DNA from: Thermaceae bacterium
GTDB taxonomy: Bacteria; Deinococcota; Deinococci; Deinococcales; Marinithermaceae
Direction of reading: 5' to 3'
Assembly: GCA_027023115.1 (NCBI GenBank)
Contig: JALVWZ010000425.1
Location: 1 to 5,770, forward strand
Length of the DNA: 5,770 nt
The notes under the pieces: generated by a model
Database searches by the model: none
What the model was told of the DNA's origin: nothing
What the model saw: only the letters and a program-made list of their open reading frames with translations
Made by a program: the position numbers and the translations under genes
Shown here: positions 1-5,770 of the stretch, one piece after another
Numbering within the stretch: the first letter of the stretch is position 1
How the letters are laid out: each line of letters opens with the position of its first letter

Positions 1-1237
<1,237 letters not shown>

Positions 1238-1238
<1 letters not shown>

Positions 1239-1293
1239 ACCAGGTGTTGGAGGTGGGTTGAGCAGGCCGTGAATCGGCATCGGACGCCTGGTT
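1238..1293 (+). other. Stem-loop structure directly after uvrB, possible transcript end
   Basis: AACCAGGTGT (1238-1247) pairs with ACGCCTGGTT (1284-1293) over 10 bp with one G-U wobble. Inside the loop, GCCG (1266-1269) and CGGC (1275-1278) can form a smaller hairpin. The left arm begins on the last base of the uvrB stop codon. The right arm is followed by only TATACAG rather than a run of T, so it is not a classical intrinsic terminator. It could stabilise the uvrB mRNA 3' end or be a weak terminator. The pairing is seen directly; the role is inferred. Confidence 0.3.
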
Positions 1294-1530
1294 TATACAG
1301 CGCTCAAAACTTCCCAACCAAGCCTCCCGGAGGGGGGAGGAGGGCGCGCCAGCCAAAGGGGCCTTTACCGAACCACCTCTTCCGGAGAGGGAGCGATCTG
1401 CCGGCCACGGATTAAAGAGCGGCGTGCTACGGGCTCATGCTCGTACCCCGCACCGGGTGCATCCAATGCCGTGAATTTCACACAACAAAAACCCCCGGCG
1501 CCGGGCCGGGGGCGGGAGTCCGTTACGGTG
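1239..1530. other. Gene-free convergent intergenic region
   Basis: This stretch separates the convergent stop codons of uvrB and the E2-like gene. I see no credible protein or tRNA in it: the short open frames have no ribosome site and no recognisable content. It is rich in small inverted repeats: CCTCC/GGAGG (1323-1327 with 1336-1340), CCTCT/AGAGG (1376-1380 with 1386-1390), TACGGGC/GCTCGTA with one mismatch (1428-1434 with 1439-1445), and GCACC/GGTGC (1450-1454 with 1456-1460). The minus-strand terminator occupies its right end. Confidence 0.6.
1482..1512 (-). terminator. Rho-independent terminator of the minus-strand cluster
   Basis: Read on the minus strand, CCCCCGG (plus 1506-1512) pairs perfectly with CCGGGGG (plus 1492-1498) across a 7-base loop. 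It is followed at once by TTTTTGTTGT (plus 1482-1491). An all-G/C stem with a U tract starting about 20 bases after the TAG of the E2-like gene is a textbook intrinsic terminator. On the plus strand the hairpin is followed by GCGGGAG, not T, so it acts in one direction only and does not terminate uvrB. Confidence 0.88.
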
Positions 1531-2844
1531 CTAAGCCAGCAGGATGGGCCTTTCCAGATAGAAGGCAACGCGCTCCAGAAAGCGGGTGCGGTCTGTGGGC
1601 AGCTCGCCGCTCACCGAGAGGAGGGCCATGCCCGCCGGCATGCCGCTGTAGCCGAGGGTCACCAGCGGAGTGTCGGGGATTAGCACTTCGGCATAGGGGG
1701 TTTCGCCAAGGTCGATAACCACCAGGCCCTCGGCGGGCTCGCCGGCCGTTTGGAAGTGATCGTAGAGGGCGCGTAGGTTGTCGGCGGGGAAGACCATCAG
1801 GCTTTCCACGCCCTCGCCCCGCAGCCGGCCGAGGACCGGCCGCATGGGTACTTCCAGCTCGGCCAGGGCGCGTTCCACTGCCCGGAAGAGCAGCAGCGAA
1901 GGTGGAACGTCCTTCTTCCAGGCCTCGGAGAGGTCGGAGCGGGCCTTTTCCAGGGCGCCGAGGTCTACGGCGCGCCGGAAAGCGGGCGGGTAGGCGACGG
2001 GTTGGGTCGGGGCTTCTGCGGCTTCGGTGGCGGCCGCTTCGGGTTCGGCCTCGAGCTCGCTCTCGAGCGAAACCGGCTCGCCAAGTTGGGCTTCCGGTTC
2101 GGCTGGGGAGACTTCTTCCTCCGCTTCGGGCTCCACGGCCGCTGCTTCTACCGGTGTAGCTCCGGCAGCTTCTTCCGCCCCAACTTCGGCCTCTTCGATT
2201 ACTTCCCAACCAGCAGCTTCGTCGAAGGGCTCTTCGGCGGCGATTTCGCCAGCGGCTTCAGCTGGCGCGGCGGTCTCTTCCACGGCCGCCTCCCAGGAAA
2301 AGTCTTCTTCTAACTCTTCCAGGGTTTCTTCCGGGCTCTCGACGACCTCTGCGGCGGGCTCCCAAGGACTGGGCGCAGGGCGCGGCGGTAATTCCTCGGC
2401 GATTGGCTCTGGCTCTGGCGGCTCAGCCGGGTGTTCTGGCGCAGTTGCGGCCGACTCGTCGATAGCAAAAAAGTCGGTTTCTGGCTTTGGTTCCACAGGG
2501 GGTTCTTCGTCGAAGTCAAGTTCGAAGAGGACGTCTTCTTCCTCTAGCGCCGCTGACTCGGGAACCGTCTCGCTGGTTATGCCAGGTACCAGCTCTTCCA
2601 GATCTACGCCCTCACGGGCCAATGCCTGCTGAACTTGGTTGATGTCCGGTATTTCTTCGGGCGGGGCCGCGTCCTCCGGCTGGGGGGGCAGCTCGACTTC
2701 CCCGGCCATTACCTTGGCCAGGAAGGCCAGGATGTCGCGCTCAACGATGGTGCCGTCTGGTCCGCTGCCCTCCAGGGCCCGCCAGTCGATGCCGTTTTCT
2801 TCGGCCAGTCGGCGTGCGAGGGGGGTAATGTTTGGTTCCGTCAT
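1531..2844 (-). CDS. E3-binding-domain protein with acidic linker and degenerate E2-like C-terminal domain
   Basis: The 437-residue protein has three parts. Residues ~5-42 are a peripheral subunit-binding (E3-binding) domain as in dihydrolipoyl acyltransferases: ITPLARRLAEENGID, then GSGPDGTIVERDILAF. Residues ~100-280 are an Ala/Glu/Pro-rich acidic, probably disordered linker with scattered aromatic patches (LFELDFDEE, DFSWEAA, GWEVIEE). Residues ~285-437 resemble a shrunken E2 catalytic domain: FRRAVDLGALEKAR is like the E2 entry helix, VVIDLGETPYAEVLIP like the strand before the active site, and RFLERVAFYLERPILL like the usual C-terminus. The catalytic HxxxDG box is absent (GELPTD in its place), and no lipoyl domain with a modifiable DK is present. 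Acyltransferase activity is therefore unlikely; a scaffold or docking role is inferred. ATG at 2844 is supported by AGGGAG (2852-2857), 7 bases upstream. It is the last gene before the terminator. Domain calls are from memory of the family. Confidence 0.85.
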   Translation of the reverse strand: MTEPNITPLARRLAEENGIDWRALEGSGPDGTIVERDILAFLAKVMAGEVELPPQPEDAAPPEEIPDINQVQQALAREGVDLEELVPGITSETVPESAALEEEDVLFELDFDEEPPVEPKPETDFFAIDESAATAPEHPAEPPEPEPIAEELPPRPAPSPWEPAAEVVESPEETLEELEEDFSWEAAVEETAAPAEAAGEIAAEEPFDEAAGWEVIEEAEVGAEEAAGATPVEAAAVEPEAEEEVSPAEPEAQLGEPVSLESELEAEPEAAATEAAEAPTQPVAYPPAFRRAVDLGALEKARSDLSEAWKKDVPPSLLLFRAVERALAELEVPMRPVLGRLRGEGVESLMVFPADNLRALYDHFQTAGEPAEGLVVIDLGETPYAEVLIPDTPLVTLGYSGMPAGMALLSVSGELPTDRTRFLERVAFYLERPILLA

Positions 2845-2851
2845 TTCGGAT

Positions 2852-2874
2852 CTCCCTAACTTCCTTCTATCATA
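2852..2874 (-). promoter_or_regulatory. Ribosome binding site and candidate -10 box for the E2-like gene
   Basis: On the minus strand, AGGGAG (plus 2852-2857) lies 7 bases before the ATG and fixes that start. Further upstream, TATGAT (plus 2869-2874) matches a -10 box and would give a leader of about 18 bases. No -35 resembling TTGACA is seen 16-18 bases beyond it, where the sequence is G/C-rich. The ribosome site is solid; the promoter is tentative, and read-through from the NlpC/P60 gene 59 bases upstream is equally possible. Confidence 0.5.
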
Positions 2875-2903
2875 GCCTAGGTACGGGTTGGCGCGCTGCC
2901 AGC

Positions 2904-3611
2904 CTACCTGTCGGCGGTAGCGGCGCCGACCCGCCGAGCCCCCAGGTAGACGCGCTTGTACCAGGGGGCGTTCAAATCCTCGACTACTACCTGACGTTTG
3001 CGGCTGTTGGCGTGAATGAAGCGCCCCTTACCCAGGTAGATGCCCACGTGGTCTGCGTTCCGACCGGAAAAGCTGAAGAAAACCAGGTCGCCGGGACGCG
3101 GGTTGGCCGTCGGCGTCAGGCTGCGCCAAAGGGCGGCGGTGGTGCGCGGTAGCTCGACACCCAGACGGCCGTAAACGAACTGGACGAGCCCGGAGCAGTC
3201 GAAAGCACCGGGTCCGGCGGCTCCCCAGCGGTACGGCTTGCCGGCTAGAGCGCGGGCCAGGGTGGTTACGTCGGGGAAAGCGCTCTCGACCACCCAGATC
3301 CTCTGACCTGCCTTGAGGTAGGTGCCAGTTATGCCATTGAGCCTTTGCAGCTCGGCCACGCTGGTTCCGTAGCGCCGCGCGATGCTCCAGAGGGTGTCGC
3401 CGCGCATTACCGTATAACGCTCGGGAATGAGCAAGCGCTGGCCGGGTTCGATGGCGTTGCTCTTGAGGTGATTGGCCAGGATCAGCGCGGTCAGCTCCAC
3501 GTGCTGGCTTTGAGCGATGCGCCATAGGGTATCTCCCGGTTGGACGGTATAGGCACCAGCCGCGGCCGTTTCCAGGCAGAGTAAAACCCCTAAGGCAATC
3601 AGTAACTTCAC
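2904..3611 (-). CDS. Secreted LysM-LysM-NlpC/P60 peptidoglycan endopeptidase
   Basis: NlpC/P60 enzymes are cysteine peptidases that cut peptide stems of peptidoglycan; LysM modules bind the glycan. The 235-residue protein starts with a short signal peptide (residues 1-20, hydrophobic LLIALGVLLCL, likely cut after AAAGA). It then has LysM 1 (~21-63, YTVQPGDTLWRIA), LysM 2 (~66-108, YTVMRGDTLWSIARRYG) and an NlpC/P60 domain (~115-228). The catalytic Cys139 is in FDCSGLVQ, His188 in DHVGIYLG, and the third polar residue is probably His200 in FIHAN, so the enzyme appears intact. The start is GTG at 3611. The only in-frame codon features upstream are the antiporter's own TGA and no ATG, GTG or TTG, and this start gives a proper signal peptide. 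No good Shine-Dalgarno is present; a -10 box sits 10 bases upstream. It lies 24 bases after the antiporter gene. The substrate bond is inferred from the family. Confidence 0.95.
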   Translation of the reverse strand: MKLLIALGVLLCLETAAAGAYTVQPGDTLWRIAQSQHVELTALILANHLKSNAIEPGQRLLIPERYTVMRGDTLWSIARRYGTSVAELQRLNGITGTYLKAGQRIWVVESAFPDVTTLARALAGKPYRWGAAGPGAFDCSGLVQFVYGRLGVELPRTTAALWRSLTPTANPRPGDLVFFSFSGRNADHVGIYLGKGRFIHANSRKRQVVVEDLNAPWYKRVYLGARRVGAATADR

Positions 3612-3621
3612 CCTAGGGGTT
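3585..3621. repeat. 8-bp inverted repeat spanning the NlpC/P60 start codon
   Basis: AACCCCTA (3585-3592) and TAGGGGTT (3614-3621) are perfect inverted copies with a 21-base spacer, so their centres are 29 bp apart. The GTG start (3609-3611) lies in the spacer, and the outer arm directly abuts the TATACT -10 box. It could be an operator for a dimeric repressor, or a hairpin around the start codon if transcription begins far enough upstream. It could also be chance. Confidence 0.35.
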
Positions 3622-3627
3622 AGTATA
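3622..3627 (-). promoter_or_regulatory. -10 box (TATACT) of the NlpC/P60 gene
   Basis: Minus-strand TATACT lies 10 bases before the GTG start, within the 24-base gap after the antiporter stop. A transcript starting 6-8 bases after the box would have a leader of only 2-4 bases, so translation is likely leaderless or nearly so, which agrees with the missing Shine-Dalgarno. The -35 position (AAAGAA at 17-base spacing) is a poor match. Confidence 0.5.
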
Positions 3628-3635
3628 CTTCCGAT

Positions 3636-4865
3636 TCAAGCAGCTTCTTTTCTGGCGGCCATTTCCGGGTCGGCCCAGGCTATCAACGGGCGCAGCGAAA
3701 GCGGGGCGACGATGGTGGTGACGACCACCATGAAGATGACGATGGCGAACTCCTCTTCGTTAACCGCCCCGGCGCTGAGGCCGATGGAGGCTACTATCAG
3801 ACCCACCTCGCCGCGGGGCACCATACCCACTCCCACCACGATGGCGTTCTTGATGCCTTGGGTGAGGGAGCCGAACATGGCGAAGAGCTTGCCTACGATG
3901 GCGATAAGGCTGACGACGCTGCCGGCGATGAGCACGGCGCGGCTGCCGAGGGCGGCCAGATCCAGTTGCACGCCCATGTAGGCGAAGAAGATGGGCGCCA
4001 GGAAAGATTCGATAGCGTGAATGGATTCTTCCAGCGAGTATTCTTCGCGCAGCTCGGCCATGACCATGCCGGCCATGAAAGCTCCGACGATGGGGGCCAG
4101 GCCGATATAAGAAGCCAGGGTGGCCATTGCCAGGCCAAAGCTTATGCTTACCCCCAAAGGCGACTGGAAGGGGAGTTTGTTGATGGGAATGCGACGGACG
4201 AAGGGGACCAGTGCCATGGCGCCGCCAACGAAGGCGAACGAGATCAGCACCAGCTTGATGATACTGCCGGTTTCCACCGAGCCGGTGTTGGCGATGCCGG
4301 AGACGATGGCCAGTACGATCAGGCCCTCGATGTCGTCGATGACCGCCGCACCAAGGATTATGCGGCTGTAAGGCCGCGAGAGGGCCTCCAGTTCCTGCAT
4401 TACCCGGGCGGTAATGCCAACGCTGGTGGCCACCAGGGCCGCACCCAAAAAGAGCGCCGAAACTTGGCTGAAGCCGATGTAGAGGCCGTAGTAATAGCCG
4501 CCGAAGAAGGGGATGATGGCGCCTACCACGGCCACGATGAAGGCTTCTTTACCTACCTTGATGATGTCCTCGAGGCGCGTTTCCAAGCCCACCATGAATA
4601 GCAGGAAGATGGCGCCCAGCTCGGAGATGAACTCGATCAGGCTCCCTTCGGGCACCCAGCCGAGCAATGCCGGGCCTACTAGCACGCCGGCCAGCAGCTC
4701 GCCAATCACGGCCGGCTGCTTGATCCTCTGGAATAGCCAACCAACAATCTGGGTGGCCAGGATGAGAATGAATATCTCGAAGAGGTGGGTCGTCAGCGAG
4801 CGCTCCACCGCCTCGGCCGACTGCGGCGCCGTTTCGGCGGCGGCGATGATGAAGGCGTTCAACAT
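3636..4865 (-). CDS. CPA2-type cation/proton antiporter (Na+/H+ exchanger domain)
   Basis: This 409-residue inner-membrane protein should exchange protons for Na+ or K+. It is almost wholly hydrophobic segments with short loops, about 12-13 membrane passes (family topology). Signatures seen: QPAVIGELLAGVLVGPALLG (51-70), the ATSVGITARV unwound-helix motif (146-155), the paired aspartates in GAAVIDDIEGL (Asp177-Asp178, plus 4332-4337), and MVPRGEVGL (348-356). Two adjacent acids mark the electrogenic CPA2 type, as in NapA; Lys326 in VGKLFAM may be the partner lysine. The protein ends soon after the last helix (ADPEMAARKEAA) and lacks the C-terminal RCK/TrkA, Usp or CBS regulatory domain found in many relatives; a separate CBS protein is encoded just upstream. 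ATG at 4865 is preceded by GGGGAG (4876-4881) inside the CBS gene, with only 3 bases between that gene's TAG and this ATG. Ion specificity cannot be read from sequence. Confidence 0.93.
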   Translation of the reverse strand: MLNAFIIAAAETAPQSAEAVERSLTTHLFEIFILILATQIVGWLFQRIKQPAVIGELLAGVLVGPALLGWVPEGSLIEFISELGAIFLLFMVGLETRLEDIIKVGKEAFIVAVVGAIIPFFGGYYYGLYIGFSQVSALFLGAALVATSVGITARVMQELEALSRPYSRIILGAAVIDDIEGLIVLAIVSGIANTGSVETGSIIKLVLISFAFVGGAMALVPFVRRIPINKLPFQSPLGVSISFGLAMATLASYIGLAPIVGAFMAGMVMAELREEYSLEESIHAIESFLAPIFFAYMGVQLDLAALGSRAVLIAGSVVSLIAIVGKLFAMFGSLTQGIKNAIVVGVGMVPRGEVGLIVASIGLSAGAVNEEEFAIVIFMVVVTTIVAPLSLRPLIAWADPEMAARKEAA

Positions 4866-4868
4866 GGC

Positions 4869-5324
4869 CTATTCTCTCCCCATCAGCAAGCGCAGCAGGT
4901 CGCCGCGGGTGATGATGCCGATAAGCTTCCCCTCCTCGTCGACGACCGGCATCCGGCGGTAGAGGTTTTCGATTAGTTTGTCGAGTACCACCCGCAGCGG
5001 GTCTTCTGGCTTGAGTACGGGCACCTCGGTGCGCATTACCTCTTCGACCGGCTTGGTCCGGTAAATCTCTTCAAAGTCATTGATCGAGTGTTCGTCCACC
5101 CAGCGGTCGAATAACTGCAAGGCCAACACGTCGGGCGCACCAGGAATGTTCTCGGGCCTTGGGAGTAGGTCGTCCATCTCCAGCACGCCCAGATAGAGCC
5201 CGTTATCGTCCACTACCGGCAGGCCGCCGTAGTGGTGGGCCAGCATCCGCTCGGCGGCCACCCAGAGCGTCTCGCCCTTGCGGGTGGTAAGAGGGTCGGG
5301 AGTCATGATATGTTCCGCTTTCAT
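4869..5324 (-). CDS. Two-CBS-domain protein, probable regulatory partner of the antiporter
   Basis: CBS pairs (Bateman modules) bind adenine nucleotides or sense ionic strength and control an attached or partner protein. The 151-residue protein consists of CBS 1 (~7-55: MTPDPLTTRKGETLWVAAERM, GGLPVVDDNGLYLGVLEMDDL, here quoted in two pieces), a linker of ~37 residues (56-92, FDRWVDEHSINDFEEIYRT), and CBS 2 (~94-149: VEEVMRTEVPVLKPEDPL, RRMPVVDEEGKLIGIITRGDLL). Nothing else is attached, so its output must be through a partner. The start chosen is ATG at 5324, giving MKAEHIMTPDP as in other CBS proteins. A longer in-frame start at 5414 would translate the promoter and meet the divergent gene's ATG. 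A TATAGT box lies 9 bases upstream, with AAAGGTG between. TAG is 3 bases from the antiporter ATG, so the two genes are surely co-transcribed. The ligand is unknown. Confidence 0.92.
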   Translation of the reverse strand: MKAEHIMTPDPLTTRKGETLWVAAERMLAHHYGGLPVVDDNGLYLGVLEMDDLLPRPENIPGAPDVLALQLFDRWVDEHSINDFEEIYRTKPVEEVMRTEVPVLKPEDPLRVVLDKLIENLYRRMPVVDEEGKLIGIITRGDLLRLLMGRE

Positions 5325-5412
5325 AGCACCTTTACTATACCTTTCAGAACGCTCGGAAGCGCGGAGTAAAATGTAACAAAACGTATTAGCGTCGCGCAGA
5401 CGGGAGATTGTC
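5325..5412. promoter_or_regulatory. Divergent regulatory region between the CBS operon and the CFA-synthase gene
   Basis: These 88 bases must hold promoters for both directions. They are more A/T-rich than the flanking genes (5360s-5390). Plus-strand -10 candidates for the methyltransferase gene are TAAAAT (5367-5372) and TATTAG (5384-5389); neither has a convincing -35. A small inverted repeat CGCT/AGCG (5350-5353 with 5358-5361) lies between the two promoters. The plus gene has a ribosome site GGGAG at 5402-5406, 6 bases before its ATG. Confidence 0.5.
5334..5339 (-). promoter_or_regulatory. -10 box (TATAGT) of the CBS-antiporter operon
   Basis: Minus-strand TATAGT lies 9 bases before the ATG at 5324, so the expected RNA start is within a few bases of the start codon, in the same arrangement as at the NlpC/P60 gene. 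No clear -35 is present 16-18 bases upstream (GCGCTT at 17). The box is seen directly; the leaderless or near-leaderless reading is inferred. Confidence 0.5.
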
Positions 5413-5770
5413 ATGACGCAGAAAACCGATCAAGACGGCCGCTTACAGACTGCGACCCAGAAGCTGTTAGAGCGTCTCTTTGCGGGCGAGCGGCCATTTG
5501 GGGTCAGGTTTTGGAACGGCGAGTATCTGCCGCCTACCAGCAAGTACGCATCGGGAGCAAAGGTAGACGTAATTTTGCGAAAACCGGAGGCGTTGGCGCG
5601 ACTCTTGGAAACGCCACTAGACCTGGCCTTGGGCGAGGCCTACCTGGACGGAACCATAGACCTCGAGGGCGACTTAGAAGAGCTCCTGCGGCGCCTCGAA
5701 GGCAGTTTGGCGGGGGTATCGCCCCGGCAGCTCTTGGGCATCCTCCGCGACGTGCGGGGCATCCAGGCGG
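5413..5770 (+). CDS. Cyclopropane-fatty-acid synthase family methyltransferase, N-terminal part (3' end outside window)
   Basis: The frame from ATG at 5413 stays open to the right edge, giving 119 residues of a protein usually ~400 long. The visible part matches the N-terminal domain of CFA-synthase-type enzymes: a helical start, FGVRFWNGE (29-37), VDVILRKPEALARLLE (51-66), then LDLALGEAYLDGTIDLEGDLEELL (from 69), the hallmark G-E-A/S-Y-x-D-G box. CFA synthases add a methylene from S-adenosylmethionine across double bonds of membrane lipids. The SAM-binding and catalytic domain lies outside the window, so a sister activity (another fatty-acyl methyltransferase) is not excluded. GGGAG at 5402-5406 supports the start. 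The gene diverges from the CBS-antiporter operon, and the first ATG bases overlap a palindromic TCATGA. Confidence 0.88.
   Translation, partial: MTQKTDQDGRLQTATQKLLERLFAGERPFGVRFWNGEYLPPTSKYASGAKVDVILRKPEALARLLETPLDLALGEAYLDGTIDLEGDLEELLRRLEGSLAGVSPRQLLGILRDVRGIQA

Noticed and set aside
1323..1340. CCTCC/GGAGG hairpin as terminator of uvrB
   Set aside because: The stem is short and G-rich and is followed by AGGGCGCG, not a T run.
1239..1480. Possible tRNA or other structured RNA gene in the intergenic region
   Set aside because: No T-loop GTTCRA-type sequence, acceptor pairing or other known RNA signature was found; only unrelated short hairpins.
1437..1718. 93-codon plus-strand frame running from the intergenic region into the E2-like gene
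   Set aside because: It has no ribosome site, reads through the minus-strand terminator hairpin, and shows no recognisable protein features.
1523..2209. Arg/Gly/Pro-rich 228-codon minus-strand frame overlapping the E2-like gene
   Set aside because: It is a frame-shifted shadow of the real gene, whose frame has a ribosome site, an intact N-terminal domain and a coherent C-terminus.
2027..2632. 201-codon Ser/Ala/Gly-rich plus-strand open frame
   Set aside because: It is the mirror image of the Glu/Ala-rich linker codons of the E2-like gene; the low complexity is inherited from that strand.
3858..4601. 247-codon plus-strand frame opposite the antiporter
   Set aside because: It is antisense to clear membrane helices; its polar, His/Asp/Gly-rich content is the expected complement of hydrophobic codons.
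5325..5414. Longer N-terminus for the CBS protein starting at ATG 5414
   Set aside because: The extra 30 residues do not resemble a CBS protein, would be encoded by the TATAGT promoter and intergenic DNA, and the start would coincide with the ATG of the divergent gene.

Overview
The window (about 60% G+C) looks like ordinary chromosome from a member of the Deinococcota, probably a relative of the Thermales or Trueperales. This rests on the UvrB sequence. Its C-terminal half, with the ELAMW-type UVR motif and a poly-basic tail, reads very much like Thermus UvrB as I remember it. Two promoters whose -10 boxes lie 9-10 bases from the start codon also fit a lineage in which leaderless or near-leaderless transcription is common. 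No search was run, so the phylum call is an inference.

Layout: the C-terminal ~411 residues of uvrB (+ strand) enter from the left edge and stop at 1238. A gene-free stretch of about 290 bases (1239-1530) holds several short inverted repeats and, at its right end, a clear Rho-independent terminator for the minus strand. Four minus-strand genes then occupy 1531-5324. In transcription order they are a small two-CBS-domain protein, a CPA2-type cation/proton antiporter (3 bases after the CBS stop), a secreted LysM-LysM-NlpC/P60 cell-wall hydrolase with its own -10 box, and an unusual protein with an E2-type peripheral subunit-binding domain, a long acidic linker and a degenerate E2-like C-terminal domain. 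A divergent regulatory region of 88 bases separates this cluster from a plus-strand gene at 5413, which is cut by the right edge and encodes the N-terminus of a cyclopropane-fatty-acid synthase family protein.

How the genes may work together: the CBS protein and the antiporter are almost certainly co-transcribed and probably form a sensor/transporter pair, with the CBS protein acting as a separate regulatory subunit. Ion homeostasis, wall remodelling and membrane-lipid cyclopropanation all belong to the cell envelope, so the right two thirds of the window has an envelope-stress flavour, although only the CBS-antiporter pair is strongly linked. The least described element is the E2-like protein at 1531-2844. 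It keeps the E1/E3-docking module and an E2-like fold signature but shows neither a lipoyl domain nor the catalytic His/Asp motif.
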